Program-made: the position numbers and the translations under genes
Notes under the pieces: model-generated
The model's database searches: none
Told to the model about the DNA's origin: nothing
Seen by the model: only the letters and a program-made list of their open reading frames with translations
Shown: positions 8,315-17,223 of the stretch, in pieces
Layout of the letters: every line of letters begins with the position of its first letter
How positions within the stretch are numbered: position 1 is the first letter of the stretch
Assembly: GCF_036227565.1 (NCBI RefSeq)
Contig: NZ_CP109461.1
Location: 1-64,000 of the forward strand
Length of the DNA stretch: 64,000 bases
DNA from: Streptomyces sp. NBC_01454
GTDB lineage: Bacteria > Actinomycetota > Actinomycetes > Streptomycetales > Streptomycetaceae
Direction: 5' to 3'

Positions 8315-8464
8315 ATGTCCGACGTCGCGCGCGAGCAGCGGATCACCAACCTCATCGTCCGCCCGCAGATCACGGCAGACCCCGTGGAGAAGGCCCGGCT
8401 CATGAGTGAGGCATCCCGGCGCATGGATGCCCAGCGTCGGCGCTCTCCTCACGACTCCCTCTGA
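8315..8464 (+). CDS. Small hypothetical protein or primase C-terminal extension
   Basis: The frame of the primase continues after its TGA (8219-8221) with normal codon bias to a stop at 8462-8464. The first ATG in that stretch is at 8315, giving a 49-residue basic protein beginning MSDVAREQRI. About 30 coding-like codons precede this ATG without any start codon. Alternatives are stop readthrough, a one-base error in the AAAA run near 8236 that would join it to the ATG at 8221, or a true short gene. No function can be assigned. Confidence 0.4.
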   Translation: MSDVAREQRITNLIVRPQITADPVEKARLMSEASRRMDAQRRRSPHDSL

Positions 8465-8530
8465 GGCCACGCGCGCCTCCTGCCCAGACACCGGCCGTGA
8501 TGGTCGGACCGACGAAAGGAGATCCCCATC

Positions 8531-11500
8531 ATGACCACACAGCGAACACCCGTCATGGCCTCGAAGGCGCGCTTCACCTTCTACGACATCGAGTCGTTGT
8601 CGGACGTTTTCACTCTGTGCGCCTACACCCCGCGGCCCGACAGAGCCGTCGACGACCTGGAGATCTTCTTCCTCGCCGACGACCAGCAGCTCTCCGACGC
8701 CGTGGACCCGCAGGCACTCTATGAAGCCGTGGTGTGCTCCAACCCGGGCCTGCCCGCGGTGAGCGTCCATCTGTGGAACCTGCGCGGCGAGCGGGGCAAC
8801 CTCCGCCTCGCCGAGCTGATGGGCCTCTCGAACGCCGACCAGGTCAACGACCGCAGCGAGGTCTCGTCCTATCCGGCGAGCCTGCGCCCGGTCTGCGACA
8901 CGGATCCCGAGTACGACCCGCTGAAGCACCCGTTCCTGGCCGGGTACAACTCGCTGAACTACGACATGACCATGCTCGCGCTGTACCTGATGGAGACCTT
9001 CCCGGCTCCGCACTCCGATCGTCTTGTCCAGCCGACCACCGCGCGCGAGATGCGCGAGCACAACGACAAGCTGTTCAACGAGCACATCGAGTACATGCCC
9101 GGATACCTCGGCTGGGACGGCCCGGCCGCCAAGATCCGCCGCGCCATGATGCACTCGGGCCGGCACCTGGACGTCGCCCGTCTCAACGAGCTGCAGACCA
9201 AGGTGAGCCTCAAGCGCCTGCTCGGGATGCTCGGCCGCCAGATCAAGGAATCCGAAAAGCTCAGCCACGACACCTCGATCGCCGCGATCGAGGATCTCTA
9301 CGAGCTGCTGGCCTACAACGTCTCCGACTGCCTGGGCCTGGCCCAGCTCTTCCAGCACCCGGCCTACGCCAGCAACTTCGACCTCAAGGCCGGCCTGCTG
9401 ACGCAGTACTCCGAGACCGTCTACGCCAAGAACGGCTCGGTGCGCCGGGACCGCCTGACCATCGACTCGTCCTCGGCGAAGTTCGTCAGCCGCATCCTCG
9501 CGCCGTACATCTCGCTGAACGACATCGAGGCGGTGTCGTTCCTCTATCCGGCCAAGGAGGTGGCCGAGGAGCAGGGCATCTCCCAGGTCAACGTGCTCGA
9601 CGAGTGCGTGCGCTTCTTCGAGGACAACGTGGCCCCCGACCCTTCCAAGGACCCAGCCGCGACGCCGGCGCAGGCGAAGGCGCACCGCCAGTTCATGCAG
9701 GTCGTCAACTACTACCGCTCGATCGAGGGACAGAACTTCAACGACTCCGAGGAGTACCGCGACCTGTTCGACCTCCCGGCCAGGTCCTTGCGCGAGCTGC
9801 CGAAGACACCGAACAACGTGCCCTACTTCCACCGTGACGCCTCCCCGTCGTCGTGCTTCGCCACGTTCAGCACAGGCGGCATCCACGGCGCGGAAGCGGA
9901 CATGACAGTCTTCGACGCCGACTCCTTCGAGCACCGAGAACAGACAGCCATGATCGGCCTCGCCAAGCTCTTCTACCCGGACGCGAAGGACTTCGTCGCC
10001 GAGGCCAAGCGCCAGCACAACCTGCTCGCGCTGCCCGACGGCACGGCCGTCGACAAGCGGCTCGTGCTGCTGGGCTCGGACCCGAAAAAGGTGAAGTACC
10101 GCAAGCCGAAGAAGGACGACCAGGACCAGGCCGAGCAGCTCGCGCGTGCGCAGGCCCAAGTGCCGGATCCGGCCCAGCTGCTGGACACTCAGCGCCCGGA
10201 CACCGAGGCGATGCACGTGCGCCTGGCCGACGGGACCGTGCTCGACGGCAAGGTCGTCCTGGCGGTCACCTCGGCGGGCAAGGCCGTCTATCGCGATGAG
10301 CCGGCGAAGAAGGCCCCCGCGCTGTTCACTGCGAAGGCCGACAAGTCCACCAAGCTGCACCCGAAGTTCGCACGGACCTCGGCAGGCCTCGTCATCCACG
10401 AGGACTTCACGAGCTACTACCCGAACCTGCTGCGCAACATGAGGGCGTTCTACAACCCCGAGCTGGGCGAGGACCGCTACACGACGATCTTCTTCGAGAA
10501 GGAGCGCCTGGGCTTCGAGATGAAGAAGCCGAGGATCTCCGCCGAGGAAAAGGCCCGGCTCACGACCTTGCGCGACGGCACGAAGCTGATCCTCAACTCG
10601 GCCTCTGGAGCTGCTGACGCCGCGCACCGAACCCCGATCAGGATGAACAACCGCACCATCTCGATGCGAATCATCGGCCAGCTGTTCAGCTGGCGGATCG
10701 GGCAGGCCCAGACGCTGGCCGGCGCGCGGATCATCTCGACGAACACCGACGGCCTCTACTCCGTCGTCGGCGGCGACAACGGCTTCGATGAGACCACCAA
10801 CAACCGGGTGCTTGCCGAGCAGCAGGCCGCCATCGGCATCGACATCGAACCGGAACTGATGTTCCTCATCAGCAAGGACTCGAACAACCGGCTCGAGCTG
10901 GAGTCGCCCAGTGAGGACCGGAGCGTCGCCGACAGCCCGATCATCACCGCCTCCGGCGGGACACTGGCCTGCCACGCGGGCCCTACCCCGACGAAGTCGC
11001 TGGCTCACCCGGCCGTGATCGACTTCGCCCTGGCCCGCTACCTGCAGACCGTCGCCAGCAGGGGAGAGGAGGCTCTCGCCGAGCCGTTCGATCCCGTACT
11101 GGGCCGGAAGATGATCGAGGAGGCGATCGACCCGGCCGATCCCGTGCGGACGCTGCTGCTGTTCCAGAACGTCCCCGCCGCCTCGCGTGGATCAATCACC
11201 TACCCGTTCGCCGCCGACCCGGTCAGCGCCGGGCCGGACCGTGACGACAACGAGGACGCCGATGCGCAGCTGGTGAACCCGCGGGCCCTGCAGATGGTCA
11301 ACCGGGTCTTCATCGTCCACGACGGCACCGATGGTGCCGTGAGCCTGCACAACGCAGGAGCATGGAAGGTGAACCCGGCCAGCCAGAGCAAGCGGCGCGA
11401 GTCCGGCAGCGCCGGGGTGCGACGTGACCCGATCGCGCTGGAGATCCTGCGCCACCACGGGTGGGCGAAGAACCGCAGCGAGGCCAGTACCTCCGACGGC

Positions 11501-11704
11501 CTCACGCTGCTGCCCGATGACCAGGACGTTGTGATCCGCCGGATCAACGGCATCGATCCGCACTGGTCGGTGGTCGTCGTCAACGACGACCTTCGTACGC
11601 TGCCGGCTTCCCGGGTCGAGCAGCTCATCGGGGCGCTCGACCTCGACATCTATACCCAGATGCTCAATGAGACGTTCACCAAGAACTGGAAGAACGCCGC
11701 CTGA
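8531..11704 (+). CDS. B-family-like DNA polymerase with 3-5 exonuclease
   Basis: 1057-residue replicative polymerase. The N-terminal proofreading domain shows DIE (D19/E21), a YNSLNYD segment near 138-146 and YNVSD for the third exonuclease motif. The palm shows DFTSYYPNLL (motif A, D625), an NSASGAADAAHR segment near 690-702 in the position of motif B, and TNTDGLY (motif C, D740). This order is that of family B enzymes of phages and large plasmids; no terminal-protein insertion can be recognised by eye. AAAGGAGAT lies just ahead of the ATG. The replicon therefore does not depend wholly on host polymerase III. Confidence 0.88.
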   Translation: MTTQRTPVMASKARFTFYDIESLSDVFTLCAYTPRPDRAVDDLEIFFLADDQQLSDAVDPQALYEAVVCSNPGLPAVSVHLWNLRGERGNLRLAELMGLSNADQVNDRSEVSSYPASLRPVCDTDPEYDPLKHPFLAGYNSLNYDMTMLALYLMETFPAPHSDRLVQPTTAREMREHNDKLFNEHIEYMPGYLGWDGPAAKIRRAMMHSGRHLDVARLNELQTKVSLKRLLGMLGRQIKESEKLSHDTSIAAIEDLYELLAYNVSDCLGLAQLFQHPAYASNFDLKAGLLTQYSETVYAKNGSVRRDRLTIDSSSAKFVSRILAPYISLNDIEAVSFLYPAKEVAEEQGISQVNVLDECVRFFEDNVAPDPSKDPAATPAQAKAHRQFMQVVNYYRSIEGQNFNDSEEYRDLFDLPARSLRELPKTPNNVPYFHRDASPSSCFATFSTGGIHGAEADMTVFDADSFEHREQTAMIGLAKLFYPDAKDFVAEAKRQHNLLALPDGTAVDKRLVLLGSDPKKVKYRKPKKDDQDQAEQLARAQAQVPDPAQLLDTQRPDTEAMHVRLADGTVLDGKVVLAVTSAGKAVYRDEPAKKAPALFTAKADKSTKLHPKFARTSAGLVIHEDFTSYYPNLLRNMRAFYNPELGEDRYTTIFFEKERLGFEMKKPRISAEEKARLTTLRDGTKLILNSASGAADAAHRTPIRMNNRTISMRIIGQLFSWRIGQAQTLAGARIISTNTDGLYSVVGGDNGFDETTNNRVLAEQQAAIGIDIEPELMFLISKDSNNRLELESPSEDRSVADSPIITASGGTLACHAGPTPTKSLAHPAVIDFALARYLQTVASRGEEALAEPFDPVLGRKMIEEAIDPADPVRTLLLFQNVPAASRGSITYPFAADPVSAGPDRDDNEDADAQLVNPRALQMVNRVFIVHDGTDGAVSLHNAGAWKVNPASQSKRRESGSAGVRRDPIALEILRHHGWAKNRSEASTSDGLTLLPDDQDVVIRRINGIDPHWSVVVVNDDLRTLPASRVEQLIGALDLDIYTQMLNETFTKNWKNAA

Positions 11705-11846
11705 TCAGCTCCCCGCACCACCATCGGACCGCAGGGTGCCGGGCCTTGAGATGAAGGCGAGTCTGGCTCGCCCTGGCAAGAGAATCGAGAGACGTCATGT
11801 TCCAGACCACACTTCCCGTCCGCACCGCTGAGGGGGGCGACAAGTT

Positions 11847-12314
11847 GTGAGTGCCGCGACCGAACCAGTCCAGCCCGGTCAGCGCTGGCGGCGCAAAAGC
11901 GACAGGGTCCTGACCCGGATCATCTCCGTGGATCCGCCGGAGCAGTTCCGGCGCTCGGTTCTCGGCGCGTTCCTGAAGAAGTACGAGCTCGCGTTCGAGG
12001 CTGTACCGGTCGACGCCGCGGCGCAGGCCGAAGACGCCCAGCTCCAGCAGAAGCTGAACACGACCCGTGACGGCGTCCTGGTCGCTCCCGGCCAGATCTG
12101 GGAGGACCTCGACTCCCGGCAGAAGAAGCGCCGCGTCGTCGTCGTGTCTGTGCAGAGCGGCAGGGCCCGAGTCCGGGCGCACTACGGCACGAGGCTCTCG
12201 ACCCTCAGCGTCTCCCGGATGCACAAGCATTCCACCGGCTTCCGGCTCGTCGCGCCCGGTGAGCTGAGGTACGGCGCGCCGGCGGCTCCCTCGGATGAAG
12301 AGACGCAGCGCTGA
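11847..12314 (+). CDS. Hypothetical protein with duplicated PGQxW domain
   Basis: 155-residue basic protein starting at a GTG preceded by GAGGGGGG. Two halves share a PGQxWxxxxxR pattern followed by a short beta-rich stretch (residues about 10-35 and 75-115), as in small actinobacterial DUF6354-like proteins. Its stop overlaps the next ATG (TGATG), so it is coupled to the VRR-NUC gene and lies inside the replication block. No enzymatic motif is visible. Confidence 0.65.
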   Translation: MSAATEPVQPGQRWRRKSDRVLTRIISVDPPEQFRRSVLGAFLKKYELAFEAVPVDAAAQAEDAQLQQKLNTTRDGVLVAPGQIWEDLDSRQKKRRVVVVSVQSGRARVRAHYGTRLSTLSVSRMHKHSTGFRLVAPGELRYGAPAAPSDEETQR

Positions 12315-12640
12315 TGGCTCGCACGCCCGAAGGCGTCGTCGAGGACTACCTCCTGACCCAGTGCCGGGCGAACGGCTTCTTGTGCCTGAAGTTCGTCTCG
12401 CCGGCACGCAGGGGAGTGCCCGACCGGATCGTCGTGGCCCTCCGCGGCACCGTGTTCGTCGAGGTCAAACGCCCCGGCGGCCAGCTGCAAAAACTGCAAC
12501 AGCTCACGCACGCCAAGCTGCGCCGCCACGGGGCCGAGGTTCACGTCGTCGACGACAAGCCGAGCGTCGACGTCTTCATCGCGCACCTCCTCAAGACCTC
12601 ATCCGACCAACAGAGAGCACCACGACCTACAAATACATAG
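12314..12640 (+). CDS. VRR-NUC domain nuclease
   Basis: 108-residue compact PD-(D/E)XK nuclease of the VRR-NUC group, a family with structure-specific (Holliday junction or flap) nuclease members. The signature is complete: an N-terminal Glu (VVEDYL), GVPDRIV with the catalytic Asp, then FVEVKRPGG with the E-x-K pair, then Q and a C-terminal VHVVDD strand. The position between polymerase and SNF2 helicase suggests processing of replication or recombination intermediates. Confidence 0.85.
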   Translation: MARTPEGVVEDYLLTQCRANGFLCLKFVSPARRGVPDRIVVALRGTVFVEVKRPGGQLQKLQQLTHAKLRRHGAEVHVVDDKPSVDVFIAHLLKTSSDQQRAPRPTNT

Positions 12641-13515
12641 CCGCGGCCCAGCAACCCCAGTATGAGACCAAAGACTCCGGCCAGCACTACGAGTGGCTCA
12701 CTGGCGAGACCGACGAGGATCACGCTGCCGCCGTCGTGTTCAATCTCCTAGCTGCCGAGACGACCGCGTACCGGATCGAGCAGGGGGGCAAGAACAGCGA
12801 GCTGGGGTTTGATGAGGAACCGCAGCACGAAGGCCAACGGGTTCAAAGGCCCCGTTGTCGTTCCACCGGCTCACCCGGGCGACCTCCCCACAAGCCAAGA
12901 GCCTCATCCTCGCGGCCATGGACATCGGCTGCGTTGGACGGATTTCCTCCAAAGGCCACTGCATCATGCACAACAACACCGGGGGCACAGCCTCGGTGCC
13001 GTCCAACCTGACCTCGCAGAACCGCACGGCGCAGAACACCAGGGCCGACATGCGCCGGCTCATGGCCGAGCACCATGCTGAAGTTCCGTCGTCGGACTCC
13101 GCTGAGGAACCCAGACCGGCCCAAGAGATCACGGTGGCCAGGCGTTCATCCAGCACAGCACAGCACAGCCTTCACCGCCTGGCTCGACGCCCAAGAAGGC
13201 AGCCCTCCCGCAGATACGCCGCTGAAGGTGACCTTCGACGAGTCCGGTCAGCCGCTATTCGAGGTCATACGCGCGGCTGAAGCCGAGACCGAGGCCGAAT
13301 CCACGCCCCAGGCGGCACCGGTTGACGCAGCCGAGCAGTCTGACGAAAAGGTGGCAGTGCTGCAACGCGTGCGAGAAACCCTCGGCCCCGACCCGCGCGT
13401 CACGCAGCTCGAAGCGAGGGTCGCCGAGCTGGAGACCGAGGTCGCGCAGCAAAAACAGAGAGCCGACGAGGCCAATGCCCGACTCACGCTCATTCACGAG
13501 GCATTCCATGCCTGA
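12622..13515 (+). pseudogene. Broken small gene(s), one segment HicA-like
   Basis: Coding-like segments occur in successive frames. An acidic segment with KDSGQHYEWLTGETDEDHAA lies at about 12622-12800. A second frame follows at about 12805-12870. A third (about 12860-13110) has a HicA-like basic fold, RISSKGHCIMHNN then a QNTRADMRRLM tail. A fourth (about 13160-13515) has FTAWLDAQEG and a C-terminal coiled coil rich in Glu/Gln. No single frame spans the region. Either one or two genes have decayed, or indel errors remain; a repeated CAGCA tract sits at the third-to-fourth switch. Confidence 0.5.
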
Positions 13516-13536
13516 CCACTCACTCGAAGAGAAGGG

Positions 13537-15405
13537 ATGTCCAGCGACATGACCACGGCTACTGCTTCGCTCCCCATCTTGCTGATGCCGCATCAGCAAC
13601 AGATCCACGACTTTCTCGTTGACCACCCTTTCGCAGGTGCATGGGTCCCCGTAGGCGGCATGAAGACGCTCAGCACTCTCGCGGTACTGCAGACAGTGCG
13701 CCCGATGGGCCACATCCTCGTCATCGCGCCCGTGGCGATCGCCCGCTCCACCTGGATCGATGAGATCGAGAAGTGGGGCTTTCCGATCCGGACGAAGTCG
13801 CTCATCGTCGACGAGAACGACAGGAAGCTCTCCAAGGTCAAGCGCTTGCAGCGTTTCCAGGAGGTGTTCACCGATCCGCCGACGATGTACTTCATCAACC
13901 AGGAGCTGCTGACCCAGCCGTCCCAAGAGACGAAGCTGATCACGCCGGTGCCGGGCGCAGTGCCTGCCCCGACCGTCTCACCGGAGGCGACGGCGATCCT
14001 GGGTCTGCTCCAGACACGGGGGCCGCTGGACCGGGATGAGCTGATCGACGAGTACCGTGCTCTGGTCGCCGGCAACCCCAACAACCGGGTCCCCGCCAAG
14101 GACAAGATCCGCGCCTGGATTCAGGAGTTGCTCAAGTCGGCCCTGGTGACGTGGGAAGCCTATGACTGCCGAACCTGTTCCGGCGCCGGCTGCGCTCAGT
14201 GCCGCTTCGGTCTGGTCGACCAGATGCCGGTCCAGAACATCAACGGCCAGAACACCATCCTCTGGCCCTTCCAGACAGTCATCGTCGACGAGTCGCAAGG
14301 CTTCAAGTCGCACTCCAGTAACCGGTTCAAGGCCCTCGCGCAAGTCCGGCCGGCGATCACCCGGCTCATCGAGCTGACGGGAACACCAAGCCCTGACGGC
14401 CTGCACGACCTGTGGAGCCAGATTTACCTGCTCGACCAGGGCCAAGCGCTCGGCCGGGACATCACCCAGTTCCGCAACCGGTGGTTCGTCCCGAAGATGG
14501 TTCCCGGTACGACGACGCCGGCGAAGTGGATCCCCACCGCCAACGCCGAGCAGGAAATCTACGACGCGATTGGGCACCTGGTAATGAGCGCGCAGAACAC
14601 CACGCTCGTCTTGCCATCGCTCACCATTCAGGACGTCAACGTCACGCTCCCGCCGGATCTGATCCAGGCCTACAAGGAGTTCAAGCGCGACCTGGTCCTG
14701 GACATCGTGCGGACCTATACCGACGACGACGGAAAGGTGACACAGAGCGTCGAGTCGATTATCGCCCAGAATCAGGCGGTGCTCACGAGCAAGCTCATGC
14801 AATTCGCCTCGGGCACGCTCTACACCGCGGATCCTGACGACCCGGCCACGAAGGGCCAGTACGAGGTCATCCACGACAAGAAGCTCGAGATGGCCGAGTA
14901 CCTCGTACGCAACAACGGTGGCGAGCCCGTGCTCATCGCCTATCACTTCAAGTCGGACAAGGAGCAACTGCTCGCGCGTTTCAAGAAGGCAGCTATCGAC
15001 GTGCAAGCCTTCGACGGCTCGCGCGCCATGGTCGGCCGCTGGAACGCCGGGCAGATCCCTGTGATGCTGCTGCACCCGGCTTCGGCCGGCCACGGCCTGA
15101 ACCTGCAGCACGGCGGCTCGACGATGATCTGGTACACCCTGCCGTTCTCGCTCGAACACTACATGCAGACGAACGGCCGGCTGCACCGCCCCGGTCAGCA
15201 GCGGCCGGTGATCATCCACCGGCTCATCGCCAAGGGCACGCAGGATGAGCGGATACCCTCGGTGCTCGCCGGCAAGCAGCAGGTCCAGGACGACCTCATC
15301 CAGGCCGTCTCCGGGGACTTCAGCGCCGAGCAGGCGCTTCTCGCCGCCCTGGAGGCGGAGATCCGCGAGGACCTCAACGGCCTCTGGGCTTCCGAGCGGG
15401 TCTGA
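13537..15405 (+). CDS. SNF2-like superfamily 2 helicase/translocase
   Basis: 622-residue SF2 ATPase with the SNF2 motif order: Q-like MPHQQ, P-loop variant VPVGGMKT (K43), VIAPVAI (Ia), VDESQGFKS (II, D251/E252), LTGTPSPD (III), LIAYHF (IV), SAGHGLNLQHG (V) and QTNGRLHRPGQ (VI). The P-loop has Gly-Met where Gly-Ser/Thr-Gly is normal. A zinc knuckle, CRTCSGAGCAQC, is inserted near 211-222 between Ia and II. Phage and plasmid relatives act in replication restart or recombination. The ATG at 13549 is an alternative start that is better spaced from AGAAGGG. Confidence 0.85.
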   Translation: MSSDMTTATASLPILLMPHQQQIHDFLVDHPFAGAWVPVGGMKTLSTLAVLQTVRPMGHILVIAPVAIARSTWIDEIEKWGFPIRTKSLIVDENDRKLSKVKRLQRFQEVFTDPPTMYFINQELLTQPSQETKLITPVPGAVPAPTVSPEATAILGLLQTRGPLDRDELIDEYRALVAGNPNNRVPAKDKIRAWIQELLKSALVTWEAYDCRTCSGAGCAQCRFGLVDQMPVQNINGQNTILWPFQTVIVDESQGFKSHSSNRFKALAQVRPAITRLIELTGTPSPDGLHDLWSQIYLLDQGQALGRDITQFRNRWFVPKMVPGTTTPAKWIPTANAEQEIYDAIGHLVMSAQNTTLVLPSLTIQDVNVTLPPDLIQAYKEFKRDLVLDIVRTYTDDDGKVTQSVESIIAQNQAVLTSKLMQFASGTLYTADPDDPATKGQYEVIHDKKLEMAEYLVRNNGGEPVLIAYHFKSDKEQLLARFKKAAIDVQAFDGSRAMVGRWNAGQIPVMLLHPASAGHGLNLQHGGSTMIWYTLPFSLEHYMQTNGRLHRPGQQRPVIIHRLIAKGTQDERIPSVLAGKQQVQDDLIQAVSGDFSAEQALLAALEAEIREDLNGLWASERV

Positions 15406-15817
15406 CCCACATCCATCCGACGACGGCCCGGCTGTGATCCCACAGCCGTCGCGTCACCTTCCGATGGGTGACAGCCTGCCCCCTCGGCTTCGCGCCCTAC
15501 GGGCGCCGGCCTCGGGGGTCTGGGTCGGCATAGCCGACCCGGGTGCGGGATCGAGACCGGAACAGGCCGGGGGTGCACAAACACCCGGCCTGTTCCCCGT
15601 TGATACGTCGGCGTCTCGTCATGGGTATCCCTGGGTTCCGGTGGTGTCCCGAGGAGACGTTTTGCTGCCACCGGCCGGACGCGAAAAGAACGCTGATCGC
15701 CGAAGCCCCGAGCAAGACACCGATGAGACCCGTCAATGCGCCAGCCGGGACACGCATCGGCCTCCAACCAGACCCCTGACGGCCTCTCACGACGGCGCCC
15801 TGACGACGGGTCTGGCC
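15406..15817. other. Non-coding region with hairpins
   Basis: About 410 bases without a supported gene. It contains several hairpins: GCGCCC/GGGCGC near 15495-15510, GGTCGG/CCGACC near 15523-15540, and the strong one at 15560-15595. Short frames here are GC-rich shadows. Confidence 0.5.
15560..15595. terminator. Strong hairpin terminator after the helicase
   Basis: 12-bp perfect stem (15560-15571 with 15584-15595) with a 12-base loop, downstream of the SNF2 gene. No long T-run, as is common for terminators in GC-rich actinobacteria. Confidence 0.6.
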
Positions 15818-15960
15818 ATGGATACGAAGGAACAGAGCGCCTCCATCCTCTGCGTCAAGGGCAGCGCCTTCCTCTACGTCATGAGGGGGAGGCCAATCGG
15901 GACGGGACGGCCCTGTCCCGGTTCCCCGAGCAGGATCCGATCTTCAAGGACGAGAAGTGA
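15818..15960 (+). pseudogene. Small hypothetical gene with a frameshift
   Basis: An ATG at 15818 opens a coding-like frame (MDTKEQSASILCVKGSAF). At a G5 run near 15885-15890 the coding signal moves to another frame, ending FPEQDPIFKDEK at the TGA 15958-15960. That stop overlaps the next ATG. If one base is missing or extra the gene would be intact, about 46 residues. No function can be assigned. Confidence 0.45.
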
Positions 15961-16448
15961 TGAAACGCAAGACCGCAGAGATCGTCGACGCCACGATCGA
16001 GCTGTTCGCCGAACTCGACAAGACGGTGGGCCTGATTTCACGCGTGCTCGCGAAGTTCCCGGCCAGGACCGTGCCCCAGAGGCTCAAGCCGTTCCTCGGC
16101 TCACCAAGCGTTGCGTTCGCGCGGCCGCCCATGAACGGCGAGAGCGAAATCTTGCTTGAGCTCGGCATGATGTGCAAGATCCAGGCCAGGATCCCCGTTG
16201 AGTGGCTGATGATGCACCAATCGGAACTGACGTCCGCCGTGCGCGAGATCTACTGGGGCGACAGAGAGCACAGTCTCCGCCACGAGCTCACTCGACTTGA
16301 GAAGGCGATCGCAGACCACAACCGACAGGGTGCACATCACCGTGACAAGGCGAGCGAGGCACGTCGAGAGCACGGCCGTATCGCCGCCGGCATCCGCCGG
16401 CGCTCGGCCCGCAAGAGCCGCGCCGCCGAGGGGGGCTCCGATAGCTGA
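15960..16448 (+). CDS. Hypothetical helical protein
   Basis: About 162 residues from the ATG at 15960, which overlaps the previous stop (TGATG) and follows GACGAGAAG. The N-terminal half is predicted alpha-helical (VDATIELFAELDKTVGLI); the C-terminal third is rich in Arg, Ala and Glu (LEKAIADHNRQGAHHRDKA, then RRRSARKSRAAEGG) and may form a coiled coil or bind nucleic acid. No family was recognised. Confidence 0.6.
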   Translation: MKRKTAEIVDATIELFAELDKTVGLISRVLAKFPARTVPQRLKPFLGSPSVAFARPPMNGESEILLELGMMCKIQARIPVEWLMMHQSELTSAVREIYWGDREHSLRHELTRLEKAIADHNRQGAHHRDKASEARREHGRIAAGIRRRSARKSRAAEGGSDS

Positions 16449-16452
16449 CTCG

Positions 16453-16575
16453 ATGGACCCCCGCAAGATGTCCCAGCGGGAGCTGGAGGAGTACCTCGAC
16501 GCCCTGGTCCACGCAGAAGAGGACTCTCCCGAGTTCCGGCGTGCCTTCAGGGGGCGGCCCCGTTGTTTTACTTGA
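16453..16575 (+). CDS. Short acidic hypothetical protein
   Basis: 40-residue reading frame, MDPRKMSQRELEEYLDALVH and onward, with good codon bias, starting 5 bases after the previous stop and ending in a TGATG overlap with the next gene. The tight packing supports translation; function unknown. Confidence 0.5.
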   Translation: MDPRKMSQRELEEYLDALVHAEEDSPEFRRAFRGRPRCFT

Positions 16576-17016
16576 TGAAATGCCCCTGCTGTGGAAGCCC
16601 GACCATTTTTCACGAGCTGGAGCGGCACTCCGCCCCGAGCCTCCTGATCGACCCCGAGACGGGCTTGCCGCCCGGCATCCGCCCCGACGGTCACCGTGTG
16701 CCCCCGTCGCTAGAGGCCACGGCCAGAGCCCGCAGGCACCCCCTGTGCCGGCCGTGTATCGATGACGTAGAGACCGCTTGCGCGGTGAGTTTCTCTGTAC
16801 GCCTGAAAGGCGAGCAGACCGCGATGGCCATCAGCTCCGAGCTGCCCCTCATCGACGACGAGGGGAATGTGATGGCCGCCCCGCTGCCCGTCCCCGGACT
16901 GCGGGGCGGTCGTCGATCTGATCAACGGCAGGCTCGGCCGTCATTCCGTGCGCGGCCGGGAGTGCCGAGTGTCGGACGTACAGGTACTGATCGGTGAGGG
17001 TTGGACTGAAGCGTGA
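16575..17016 (+). CDS. Zinc-ribbon hypothetical protein, frameshift suspected
   Basis: The ATG at 16575 overlaps the upstream stop. The start MKCPCCGSPTIFHELE and a later CRPC pair look like a zinc ribbon. The frame as written runs to 16997, but from about 16883 coding character moves to another frame that supplies CPSPDCGAVVDLINGRLGRH and a CR pair and stops at 17014-17016. The switch is in a CCGCCCCGCTGCCC tract. One two-ribbon protein with an indel, or two genes, are both possible. Confidence 0.45.
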
Positions 17017-17181
17017 GCTGTACAGGGCCACGCGGCCGGCATCGTAGCCGCCCGCACCCACCCCCAGACACCCGGCCGGACCGCGTGACAGACGCAACCG
17101 CGTGCGGCCCGGCCTGACCGTCAACGGCCACACCGCCACCGAGGCCTACCGCCGCACCCAAGCCTGACTCCCAGATGCACC

Positions 17182-17206
17182 GGCCCGCCGCACTTCGCGG
17201 CGGGCC
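17182..17206. terminator. Hairpin ahead of MazG-like gene
   Basis: Perfect 10-bp stem (17182-17191 with 17197-17206) and a 5-base loop ACTTC, just before the ribosome-binding site GAGGAGCAG. It may end upstream transcription or protect the downstream message. Confidence 0.5.
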
Positions 17207-17223
17207 CAACCCCGAGGAGCAGC

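Noticed and set aside
7766..11008. 1080-residue open frame on the minus strand opposite the DNA polymerase
   Set aside because: It mirrors the GC-rich third positions of the polymerase gene and has shadow composition (Val/Gly/Arg/Leu/Asp-rich) with no domain. The polymerase motifs on the plus strand are unambiguous.
17017..17166. Possible gene tail reading GLTVNGHTATEAYRRTQA
   Set aside because: It looks like the C-terminus of a small Streptomyces protein, but no start or continuous frame could be found, so it was not listed as a gene.
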